Shown here: positions 38,350-46,726 of the stretch, one piece after another
How the letters are laid out: each line of letters begins with the position of its first letter
How positions within the stretch are numbered: position 1 is the stretch's first letter
Origin: Bacteroidota bacterium
Lineage (GTDB): Bacteria > Bacteroidota > Ignavibacteria > UBA10030 > BY39
Length of the DNA: 64,000 bases
Direction of reading: 5' to 3'
Assembly (NCBI GenBank): GCA_030682385.1
Contig: JAUXOG010000013.1
Coordinates: forward strand, 1-64,000
Program-made: the position numbers and the translations under genes
Notes under the pieces: generated by a model
Databases searched by the model: none
Told to the model about the DNA's origin: nothing
Seen by the model: only the letters and a program-made list of their open reading frames with translations

Positions 38350-38415
38350 ACGAACGTTTGTTATAGATGAAAAATAAATGAATCAACCAAAATTAAAATA
38401 ACTATGGAGGAGCAG

Positions 38416-38763
38416 ATGTTTAGATTTGAAAATCTTGATATATGGAAAAGGTCTATAGAAGTTACAGATCAAATATTTGATATAGCTGACTCATTAGAAG
38501 ACAGGCGAAAATATAAATTTGCGGAACAATTACGTGGAGCAGTTTTATCAATAACGAATAATATTGCTGAAGGGTCGGGCAGTAACTCGAAAAGAGAATT
38601 TAGGCAATTTCTCAATTACTCACATCGGTCAGTTTCAGAAACTGCAAATATGATAATCCTTTGTTTAAGAAGAAAATATATAGATGAAAGAACGAATCGC
38701 CAACATCTAAATCAATTAGAAGAAATAAGTAAAATGATCACGGGTTTTTCTAAATCACTATAA
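38416..38763 (+). CDS. S23-like four-helix-bundle protein
   Basis: MFRFENLDIWKRSIEVTDQIFDIADSLEDRRKYKFAEQLRGAVLSITNNIAEGSGSNSKREFRQFLNYSHRSVSETANM. Start moved from 38404. Confidence 0.85.
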   Translation: MFRFENLDIWKRSIEVTDQIFDIADSLEDRRKYKFAEQLRGAVLSITNNIAEGSGSNSKREFRQFLNYSHRSVSETANMIILCLRRKYIDERTNRQHLNQLEEISKMITGFSKSL

Positions 38764-38845
38764 CTCGAAACTAATAGCTCAAAGCTCCAAGCTCAACACT
38801 CAATGCTCAATGCTCAATGCTCATAGCTCAAAACTCAAGGCTCAA
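38762..38845. repeat. Period-7 array, 10-12 units, GCTC orientation (right flank of S23 gene)
   Basis: AACTCGA AACTAAT AGCTCAA AGCTCCA AGCTCAA CACTCAA TGCTCAA TGCTCAA TGCTCAT AGCTCAA AACTCAA GGCTCAA. Confidence 0.9.
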
Positions 38846-38846
38846 T

Positions 38847-39389
38847 ATGCAAACATTCATAAACATAACTCAAACATTATCGGTAATCGCAATTCCTTCA
38901 ATTATTTTTTTCATAGTTACTTACGGTATAATCAAAAAGGTAAAGATATACGAAGTCTTCGTCGAAGGTGCTAAAGAAGGATTCAATGTTGGAGTTCGCA
39001 TCATTCCATATCTCGTTGCTATGTTGGTTGCAATCGGAATATTTCGGGCGAGCGGAGCGATGGATTTTTTAGCATTAATCATTTCTCCAATTACAAATTT
39101 AATAGGTATGCCTGCTGAAGCATTGCCGATGGCTATTATGCGTCCGCTATCAGGTTCGGGCGCTTTAGGTGTGATGAGTGAGACCATAAATACCCACGGT
39201 GCTGATTCTTTAATCGGTCGGATGGTTTCAGTTATGATGGGCAGCGGCGAGACAACCTTCTATGTATTGGCAATTTATTTCGGTTCTGTAAGTATTACAA
39301 AAACAAGGCACGCAGTTCCCGCCGGAATTATTGCCGATGTTGCTGGAATAATAACTTTGGTATGGCTTGTGAACCTAATTTTTGGATAA
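38847..39389 (+). CDS. Nucleoside-recognition domain protein, SpmB-like
   Basis: VKIYEVFVEGAKEGFNVGVRIIPYLVAMLVAIGIFRASGAMD...MRPLSGSGALGVMSE...GSGETTFYVLAIYFGSV. Start moved from 38817, which lies inside the repeat, to ATG 38847. Confidence 0.88.
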   Translation: MQTFINITQTLSVIAIPSIIFFIVTYGIIKKVKIYEVFVEGAKEGFNVGVRIIPYLVAMLVAIGIFRASGAMDFLALIISPITNLIGMPAEALPMAIMRPLSGSGALGVMSETINTHGADSLIGRMVSVMMGSGETTFYVLAIYFGSVSITKTRHAVPAGIIADVAGIITLVWLVNLIFG

Positions 39390-39418
39390 ATAAATATTTA
39401 CCAAATCGACTTTTTTCC

Positions 39419-39447
39419 TTGATTTTTTAAAACTTCTTGCCTATATT
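39419..39447 (+). promoter_or_regulatory. Sigma-70-like promoter
   Basis: TTGATT-N17-TATATT, 50 bp from the ATG at 39497. Confidence 0.6.
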
Positions 39448-39496
39448 GACGAAGGTTTTTTGGAAAAACTAATTACTAATCGTATTTAAAAGAACA

Positions 39497-40408
39497 ATGC
39501 ATTTATTAAATAAGCTGATTGTAGCAACAATTCCTGCCATTCCACGCCCGCTTGTCCGTTTTTTTGCCAACCGTTATATCGCTGGTGAAGAATTGAGCGA
39601 CGCCGTGAAGACCGTGAAAAGCTTCAATAAACTTAATATGGTCGCAACGATGGATGTGCTTGGCGAGTCGATAACTAAAAAAGAAGAAGCCGAAAGTGCA
39701 ACTCACGCTGCTCTCCAAACCCTTAAAATTATTAGTGATGAAAAACTTAATTCCAATTTATCAATCAAACTTACTCAATTAGGTTTGCAGCTCGATAAAA
39801 ATTATTGTCTCGAAAATGTACGTAAAATTGTTCGGACTGCTAGCGAGTTTAATAATTTTGTACGCATAGATATGGAAGACTCAAGTTGTACCGATGATAC
39901 TCTCGATATTTATATCAAGGTCAGGGAAGAGTATAAGAATGTCGGAATAGTTTTACAGTCATACTTGCATCGCACAGAAACGGATGCTGTAAAATTGATG
40001 GACCGTGGGTTTATGAATTTCCGTTTATGCAAAGGAATATACGTTGAACCTGAAACCATCGCGTTTAAGAAAAAGCAGGAAATAAATAATAACTTCAACA
40101 AAGTTTTAAAGACGATGTTGGAACGAAAAGCATACGTAGGCATTGCAACTCACGATGAAGAATTAGTTGATTTTGCATACAAGTTAATTTCCGATATGAA
40201 ATTACAAAAAAACGAGTATGAGTTTCAGATGTTGTTAGGTGTCCGCCCGGAATTGCGTTCACAGATTGTACGAGCAGGGCACCGGTTGCGGGTTTATGTC
40301 CCATACGGACATCACTGGTATAAATATTCAATAAGAAGGTTCAAAGAAAATCCGCAAATAGCCGGTTATGTATTCAAGAGTTTGTTCACAAGTAATAAAA
40401 TAAATTAA
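39497..40408 (+). CDS. Proline dehydrogenase family protein
   Basis: RPLVRFFANRYIAGEEL; DVLGESITKKEEAE; RIDMEDSSCTDDTLDIY; RLCKGIYVEPETIAF; ATHDEELV; LRVYVPYGHHWYKYSIRR. Confidence 0.9.
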   Translation: MHLLNKLIVATIPAIPRPLVRFFANRYIAGEELSDAVKTVKSFNKLNMVATMDVLGESITKKEEAESATHAALQTLKIISDEKLNSNLSIKLTQLGLQLDKNYCLENVRKIVRTASEFNNFVRIDMEDSSCTDDTLDIYIKVREEYKNVGIVLQSYLHRTETDAVKLMDRGFMNFRLCKGIYVEPETIAFKKKQEINNNFNKVLKTMLERKAYVGIATHDEELVDFAYKLISDMKLQKNEYEFQMLLGVRPELRSQIVRAGHRLRVYVPYGHHWYKYSIRRFKENPQIAGYVFKSLFTSNKIN

Positions 40409-40440
40409 CTAAATTAAAAATCATTTAAGGAGAAAAACTT

Positions 40441-42465
40441 ATGGCAGATGTAACAGCCAAAGGTCCGGGTCCAAGATACCAACCTTATGTCCCGATTACA
40501 ACCGATATGAAAGAATTTACACTAAAGGCGTTGATAATCGGACTTATATTAAGTGTAGTATTAGGAGCAGCCAATGCCTATTTGGGCTTAAAAGCAGGTA
40601 TGACTATAGCAGCCACATATCCTGCCGCCGTTATAGGTATGGCTTTGTTAAGAATTTTTAAAGGGTCGATACTTGAAGAAAATTTCGCACGTACTGTTGG
40701 TTCGATAGGCGAATCAGTTGCCGCAGGAGCGATTTTTACCATTCCAGCTTTTTATATCGCTGGTATCTGGCCCGATTTTGCTACAACAGGGCATTACCTC
40801 GAATCAACGGCAATTATGATTGCCGGTGGTGTGTTGGGTATAATGTTCGTTGCATTATTACGACGTGTGATGGTCGAGGATGTTGAGTTACCATTTCCAG
40901 AATCAGTAGCCGCAAGTGAAATTCATAAAGCTGGACGCAGCGGTGGAACGGGTGCCAAATTTTTATTCGGCGCAATGGGAATCGGTGCCTTGATTCAAGC
41001 CCTCGGTCAATTCAAATTTTTTGCTACGTCGTGGGAAAAATTTATTACGTTCTCGAAAACAACAATTGGACTCAAAGCAACAGGTGAAGCAACCGCTCAA
41101 GGCGGTATCTTGTTAAGCTCGCCAGGTGTAAGTCCCGCTTACATCGGAGTTGGTTATATTATCGGTCCTAAACTTGCATCGCTAAACTTCAGCGGTGGAT
41201 TGCTTGCATGGGGTCTTTTTGTTCCAATAATTATGTACTTCTTATCCCCAACTTTATTTCCTGATGGAACTGTCGTAACTGACGAGACATGGATGGCAGC
41301 CGCTGTGAATATTTGGAAATTTATCGTTCGTCCAATAGCTATTGGCGGTATGTTGGTGGGTGCAGGGTTCACTCTTTTCAGAATGCGCAAGAGTTTACTG
41401 ACTGGTATTAAAAGATCAATCGGGGATGTGAAGAAAGCTGCCACCGGTGGACACACTACTGTAAGAACAGAACAAGATTTAAGTTTCAAATGGATCATGA
41501 TTGGCATCGCTGTAGCCGCAGTAGCTACATTTTTCATTTACAATCATTTTGCACAGGATGTCGTTGCTGCATTAGTCGCGACAGTTGTTATGATAATTGC
41601 CGGTTTCTTTTTTGCGGCTGTTTCCGGTTACTTGGTTGGCATTATCGGTTCAAGTAACAATCCCATTAGTGGATTGACATTATCGACCTTACTTGTTGCT
41701 GCATTGTTGATGGTTTTATTAGGAATGACAGGTAGCACGGGTGTTGCAGCTGTGCTTGGTGTTGCGGCTGTTGTTTGTGTCGCTGCTGCTGTTGCCGGTG
41801 AAATGTTGCAAGATTTAAAAGTCGGTCATATTTTAGGAGGAACACCATGGAAGATGCAGGTTGGAGATTTATTTGGTGTTGCATTAGCAGGTATTGTAAT
41901 GTTTATCCCGCTCGTTGTTCTGCATCAGGGCGATATAAATATGGGCGGTACAGGTTTCGGCGGTAAAAACCTGCCTGCACCGCAAGCAAGTTTGATGGCT
42001 TTACTTTCTCAAGGTATTGTTGGTGGACAAATGGCATGGCCCCTGATTATTGTTGGTATGTTGATGGGCTTTGGCTTCGTCCTGATGCAAGTTAAAAGTC
42101 CGATGCTCGTAAGTGTAGGAATGTACCTACCACTGGAAACTACATTTGCAATTTTTATCGGCGGTTTATTTAAAGGTGTAGTCGAGAGATTCAACTTAAA
42201 ACGACAACATAACGATGCTCAAAAAGCTCGCATCGAAAATACAGGTGTATTGCTCGCTGCCGGTCTGATTGCCGGCGAGGCTTTAATCGGGCTTTTGTTC
42301 GCGGCTCTGGCGTTTGGTGATATTCCGTTGTTAGCAATTTTTGCTCAGCCATCTTTCCTTACGAGCTTGGTAATATTTGCCATCATCGCTTGGATACTTA
42401 TCCAAATACCGTTGAAAAATGCGGGCAAACCGGATGAGCCGGCTCCACCAACAGCAGTAATGTAA
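40441..42465 (+). CDS. OPT family oligopeptide transporter
   Basis: About 674 aa polytopic; EFTLKALIIGLILSVVLGAANAYLGLKAGMTIAATYPAAVIGMALLR; GSSNNPISGLTLSTLL. Confidence 0.92.
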   Translation: MADVTAKGPGPRYQPYVPITTDMKEFTLKALIIGLILSVVLGAANAYLGLKAGMTIAATYPAAVIGMALLRIFKGSILEENFARTVGSIGESVAAGAIFTIPAFYIAGIWPDFATTGHYLESTAIMIAGGVLGIMFVALLRRVMVEDVELPFPESVAASEIHKAGRSGGTGAKFLFGAMGIGALIQALGQFKFFATSWEKFITFSKTTIGLKATGEATAQGGILLSSPGVSPAYIGVGYIIGPKLASLNFSGGLLAWGLFVPIIMYFLSPTLFPDGTVVTDETWMAAAVNIWKFIVRPIAIGGMLVGAGFTLFRMRKSLLTGIKRSIGDVKKAATGGHTTVRTEQDLSFKWIMIGIAVAAVATFFIYNHFAQDVVAALVATVVMIIAGFFFAAVSGYLVGIIGSSNNPISGLTLSTLLVAALLMVLLGMTGSTGVAAVLGVAAVVCVAAAVAGEMLQDLKVGHILGGTPWKMQVGDLFGVALAGIVMFIPLVVLHQGDINMGGTGFGGKNLPAPQASLMALLSQGIVGGQMAWPLIIVGMLMGFGFVLMQVKSPMLVSVGMYLPLETTFAIFIGGLFKGVVERFNLKRQHNDAQKARIENTGVLLAAGLIAGEALIGLLFAALAFGDIPLLAIFAQPSFLTSLVIFAIIAWILIQIPLKNAGKPDEPAPPTAVM

Positions 42466-42473
42466 TTTTTAGG

Positions 42474-42836
42474 ATGAAGATGTTTAAAAAGAAAAAATCG
42501 GAATATGATGGATTAAATATTCTTGACTTAATACCAATTCGTATGTTTGAATTTGAAGTTCAGGAAGATGAAAAAGTTACTCTGTTAATTCCCAAATTCA
42601 GAGATAAAATTCTTGGAAAATATCTTCAACCTGTAATAAAAAAGAAATTTTATAAGGTAAAGTTAGATTCATTGGGAAGTTTTGTATGGACACAATGTGA
42701 TGGACGTACAACCGTAAACGAAATAGCGGAACGGCTTCGGCAGAAATTTGGCGCCGAAGCCGAACCGGCTGTCGATAGAGTAGCAAAATTTATACAACAC
42801 TTATATCGTGGTGATTGTGTGAAGTTCAGTATTTAA
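42474..42836 (+). CDS. PqqD-family (RiPP recognition element-like) protein
   Basis: LDSLGSFVWTQCDGRTTVNEIAERLRQKFGAEAEPAVDRVAKFIQHLYRGDCVKF. Confidence 0.78.
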   Translation: MKMFKKKKSEYDGLNILDLIPIRMFEFEVQEDEKVTLLIPKFRDKILGKYLQPVIKKKFYKVKLDSLGSFVWTQCDGRTTVNEIAERLRQKFGAEAEPAVDRVAKFIQHLYRGDCVKFSI

Positions 42837-42838
42837 GT

Positions 42839-43153
42839 ATGATTTCAAAAAAAACTATAAAAAATATCATCAAAGAAATTGTTGATGCATGCGATCCGGA
42901 GTTGGTAATTCTTTTTGGTTCTTATGGAAGAGAAAAACCGAAAAAGGATAGCGATTTGGATATTTTTGTGGTGGCTGATTTACCTGGTTCAGCATCAGAG
43001 AAAAATCAATTCGTAAACAGGGCGATTACCGCAAGTGGATTTGGAATTGATATCGTGATTAGAAGTCGCGAGCAAGTGAAGAAAGCTTTGAAGGGGAGAG
43101 ATTGGTTCATCCAAGAGATCTTCGCTGAAGGGAAAAAGATGTATGCACGCTGA
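42839..43153 (+). CDS. MNT-type minimal nucleotidyltransferase
   Basis: LVILFGSYGREKPKKDSDLDIFVV (GSx9-11DxD). Start moved from 42815 to ATG 42839. Confidence 0.88.
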   Translation: MISKKTIKNIIKEIVDACDPELVILFGSYGREKPKKDSDLDIFVVADLPGSASEKNQFVNRAITASGFGIDIVIRSREQVKKALKGRDWFIQEIFAEGKKMYAR

Positions 43154-43547
43154 TGCCTCTCCGTGGATTGAAAAAGCTGAAGGTGATTATGAAGGAGCAA
43201 TATATCTTTCAAAAAAAAAGTCGAAAAGAATCGCTCACATAATATGTTTTTCCTGTCAGCAAGCAGCAGAAAAGTATCTCAAGGCATATCTTGTGGAAAA
43301 GGATATACGATTTTCAAAAACGCATTTCTTGAAACGAGAACTTCTTCCATTATGCGAAAAAGTAGATAGCGAATTTAAAGTGCTCACTTCATATCTGGAA
43401 GCTCTTGATCCATATTCCGTTGAATTCCGCTATCCTGGAGAGGAAATTTCAGGAGATGATGTTCGGATTGCAGTAGTGGCGGTTAAGAAAGTTAGAAAAT
43501 TTATCCGTGGTAAGCTAGGTTTAGAAAAACAACGAAGATTATTATAA
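43143..43547 (+). CDS. HEPN domain protein
   Basis: SPWIEKAEGDYEGAIYLSKKK...FSCQQAAEKYLKAYLVEKDIRFSKTHFLKRELLPLCEK; overlaps the MNT gene by 11 bp. Confidence 0.88.
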   Translation: MHADASPWIEKAEGDYEGAIYLSKKKSKRIAHIICFSCQQAAEKYLKAYLVEKDIRFSKTHFLKRELLPLCEKVDSEFKVLTSYLEALDPYSVEFRYPGEEISGDDVRIAVVAVKKVRKFIRGKLGLEKQRRLL

Positions 43548-43574
43548 ACTATTTTTATTAAAAGGAAAACTATT

Positions 43575-45029
43575 ATGTCAAAAGCAATTGAAGGATTAAA
43601 ACCAGAATTAGTCTGGAAATACTTTGCTGAAATTTGTCAGATCCCCCACGGATCCAAAAATGAAACAGCAATAATTGAGTATATGCTGAAAACTGCCGAG
43701 AAACTTGGCTTGTCGGCAAAAAAAGATAGCTTCGGTAACGTGGCAGTCTTTAAAGCAGGAACTGCCGGAAAAGAAAAAGCTCCCACGGTAATTTTACAAG
43801 GTCATCTCGATATGGTGTGCGAAAAAAACAAAGATAAAGTACACGACTTCGAGAAAGATCCTATTGAATTAATTCGCGAAGGCAACGTCCTTAGAGCAAA
43901 TGGAACGACTTTAGGCGCCGATAACGGAATCGGAGTAGCAATATCACTTGCGATTATGGCAGATAAAACTCTCGTTCACGGTCAGATCGAATTTTTATTT
44001 ACAGTTGATGAAGAAACCGGATTAACCGGTGCCCAAAATTTAAAGGGTGATTTTTTAAACGGTAAAATAATGATCAATTTAGATTCGGAGGAAGAAGGCG
44101 CACTTTACGTTGGATGTTCCGGCGGTAAGGATTCATTAGCTACACTTCCTATTGAATGGGAAGATGCACCGGCAGGTTATGTACCGTTGCAAATTACTCT
44201 GTCGGGACTTCGCGGCGGCCATTCCGGCTTAGATATTCAAACCGGACGTGGTAATGCTATCAAATTATTGAATCGTATCCTCTGGAATTTAAATAATAAA
44301 ATCGGTATTTGTATCGCAAAATTTGAATCAGGAAATAAACGAAATGCTATCCCGCGAGAAGGCGAAGTTACAATATTTGTTCCTCCCGACAAAGTTTCGG
44401 AAGTCGAAAGCTCAGTCCGGAATTTCGATTCCATATTTAAAGCTGAATACAGTGTAGTGGATAAAGGTGTAACTGTTAAAGTGGAAAAAGTAGATGCAAC
44501 TAGTAAGGTATTTACGAAAAATTTCGCCGACCGTTTGTTAAACTTGCTATACGCTTTACCTCACGGAGTAATTGCAATGAGTCAGGATATAAAAGATTTG
44601 GTTGAAACCTCAACTAACCTGGCGATTGTAAACACTACCGATAAAGCTATAACAATCAGCACGAGTCAAAGAAGTTCAATCGAAAGTTCTAAAATGGATA
44701 TCGTGAGTCAAGTCCGATCTGCGATGTTATTAGCAGGAGCGAAGGTTGAACATTCGGATGGTTATCCTGGCTGGAAACCGAATATGAGTTCAAAAATTTT
44801 AATTACCGCAAAAAGTGCTTATAAAAATCTTTATGGGAATGAACCTCATATCAAAGCTATCCATGCAGGTTTGGAGTGCGGAATTATCGGCGAAAAATTT
44901 CCAGGTATGGATATGATTTCGATGGGACCGACTCTCGAAGCGGTTCATTCGCCCGACGAGAAGATTTATATAGATACGGTTGAAAAGTTTTGGAAGTATC
45001 TATTAGAAATATTAAAGAATGTGAACTAA
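43575..45029 (+). CDS. pepD: Aminoacyl-histidine dipeptidase (PepD family)
   Basis: VWKYFAEICQIPHGSKNE; LQGHLDMVCEKN; TLGADNGIGVA; NLDSEEEGALYVGCSGG; GLRGGHSGLDI; AIHAGLECGII. Confidence 0.92.
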   Translation: MSKAIEGLKPELVWKYFAEICQIPHGSKNETAIIEYMLKTAEKLGLSAKKDSFGNVAVFKAGTAGKEKAPTVILQGHLDMVCEKNKDKVHDFEKDPIELIREGNVLRANGTTLGADNGIGVAISLAIMADKTLVHGQIEFLFTVDEETGLTGAQNLKGDFLNGKIMINLDSEEEGALYVGCSGGKDSLATLPIEWEDAPAGYVPLQITLSGLRGGHSGLDIQTGRGNAIKLLNRILWNLNNKIGICIAKFESGNKRNAIPREGEVTIFVPPDKVSEVESSVRNFDSIFKAEYSVVDKGVTVKVEKVDATSKVFTKNFADRLLNLLYALPHGVIAMSQDIKDLVETSTNLAIVNTTDKAITISTSQRSSIESSKMDIVSQVRSAMLLAGAKVEHSDGYPGWKPNMSSKILITAKSAYKNLYGNEPHIKAIHAGLECGIIGEKFPGMDMISMGPTLEAVHSPDEKIYIDTVEKFWKYLLEILKNVN

Positions 45030-45060
45030 TTCTTAAACTCAAATATCAACATTATAGTCG

Positions 45061-45096
45061 CCACGGATAATTTCGTTATCCGTGGTTTTTATTTTT
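45061..45096 (+). terminator. Rho-independent terminator
   Basis: CCACGGATAA(45061-45070)-TTTCG-TTATCCGTGG(45076-45085)-TTTTTATTTTT. Confidence 0.85.
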
Positions 45097-45099
45097 ATT

Positions 45100-46506
45100 A
45101 TGCAAAACAACAATGAAATAATTTTAAAAATCGATTCATTATCCTCCGAAGGCAAAGGCGTAGCTCGTTCCGATGGAAAAGTTTTCTTTGTCGATGGCGG
45201 CGTGCCCGGTGATGTCGTTCGTTGTATCGAGGTCAGGTCGAAAAAAACATACAGCAATGTACGTGTAATCGAAATTCTCGAACCCTCTCAACATCGCGTC
45301 CAGCCAAGATGCAAGTATTTCGGTACTTGCGGAGGGTGCAAACTTCAATATCTCGATTACAAATCCCAGTTGGAGTTTAAATACAAAAACGTTGTGGATG
45401 CGTTCGAAAGAATCGGAGGTATCAAAAATCCAAATGTTTTACCGGTTATCGGTTCCGGCGACGATTATTTTTATCGGAATAAGATGGAGTTTACTTTCTC
45501 GAATCAAAAATGGCTTACTAGGGAAGAGATAGATTCGGGAAATGAAATAGAAAAAACATTTGGATTGGGGCTGCACATTCCGAAAGTGTTCGATAAAGTT
45601 TTGGATATCAATGAATGCTGGCTGCAAAAGGAACAGACAAATAAAATAATCAATTTTACGCGTGAGTTTGTTCGTGAAAACGAACTTACAATTTATACTA
45701 CAAAAACTCATGAAGGTTATTTACGGCATTTGGTTATTCGGACAAGTGAGGCAACCGGCGAAATAATGGTTAACCTCGTTACTACATACGATAAACCGGC
45801 TATGATGAAAAAATATTCAGAGCTGTTAACTCAAAATGTTCCCGAAGTAACGACCGTTGTGAATAATGTTACAAGTCGGAAATCGATGGTTGCTGTGGGA
45901 GAAACTGAAAGAGTTTATCACGGGAGCGGATTTATATACGAAAAATTGGGTGGTTATAAATTTCGCATTTCAGCAAACTCATTTTTTCAAACTAACTCGA
46001 AACAAGCGGAACGGCTTTATTCAGTTGTTAAAAACTTTGCGACATTGAAGGGTGATGAGGTCGTTTATGACCTTTACAGCGGGACGGGTTCTATAGCACT
46101 GTATATTTCTGATTCAGCCTCAGAGGTTGTCGGAATCGAAGTAGTCGAAAGTGCAATTCAAGATGCAAAATTAAATGCCGAACTAAACCAAATTGATAAT
46201 TGCCATTTCATACAGGGCGACCTGAAAGAAAAATTAACAAAGGAAACTGAATGGCTAAATCATCATCCAAAACCTGATGTAATTATTCTCGACCCGCCTC
46301 GCAGCGGTATGCATCCAAAAGTTGTAACTGAAATTGCGGTGCTTAAACCCAATCGCATTATTTATGTGAGTTGTAATCCAACAACACAAGCCCGCGACAT
46401 ACGCACTCTTATTGAAAGTGGTTATATTCTTGAAGCTATTCAACCAGTCGATATGTTCCCCCATACTTTTCATATTGAAACAGTTGCATTGCTAACATGC
46501 CCTTAA
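45100..46506 (+). CDS. TRAM/RumA-type 23S rRNA (uracil-5-)-methyltransferase (RlmD/RlmCD-like)
   Basis: IDSLSSEGKGVARSDGKVFFVDGGVPGD (TRAM); CKYFGTCGGCKLQ Cys cluster; YDLYSGTGSIALY; DPPRSGMHPK; YVSCNPTTQARD. Start moved from 45082, which lies inside the terminator. Confidence 0.92.
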   Translation: MQNNNEIILKIDSLSSEGKGVARSDGKVFFVDGGVPGDVVRCIEVRSKKTYSNVRVIEILEPSQHRVQPRCKYFGTCGGCKLQYLDYKSQLEFKYKNVVDAFERIGGIKNPNVLPVIGSGDDYFYRNKMEFTFSNQKWLTREEIDSGNEIEKTFGLGLHIPKVFDKVLDINECWLQKEQTNKIINFTREFVRENELTIYTTKTHEGYLRHLVIRTSEATGEIMVNLVTTYDKPAMMKKYSELLTQNVPEVTTVVNNVTSRKSMVAVGETERVYHGSGFIYEKLGGYKFRISANSFFQTNSKQAERLYSVVKNFATLKGDEVVYDLYSGTGSIALYISDSASEVVGIEVVESAIQDAKLNAELNQIDNCHFIQGDLKEKLTKETEWLNHHPKPDVIILDPPRSGMHPKVVTEIAVLKPNRIIYVSCNPTTQARDIRTLIESGYILEAIQPVDMFPHTFHIETVALLTCP

Positions 46507-46560
46507 TTTCTTCGTTTTTAGAGGAAAATATTTAAAAAATAACGATATGATTAAAAAGTC

Positions 46561-46588
46561 TTGCGTTTTTGGAAATTTTTCTTATATT
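46561..46588 (+). promoter_or_regulatory. Sigma-70-like promoter
   Basis: TTGCGT-N16-TATATT upstream of the gene at 46727 (long leader). Confidence 0.45.
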
Positions 46589-46726
46589 GTACTAAGATTT
46601 TTTAAAAATGAATAAACTAAATGAGACATCTGAAAATATTTTTACCAAGTAACTGTTTCAACGGTTCATAAACAATTTATCAGAGATCTCTAAATATAAA
46701 TCAGTGGCTTTGGAGGCTGGTAGTAT

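Noticed and set aside
38132-38386. 84-aa minus ORF beginning MIHLFFIYNKRSWLIAYSSQLYAHSSPL
   Set aside because: Antisense to spmA; the LIAYSS-like heptad is a by-product of the GAGC heptamer array.
37326-39389. Sporulation locus implied by SpmA/SpmB-like genes
   Set aside because: These Gate-domain proteins are widespread in non-sporulating bacteria; no other sporulation gene is present.
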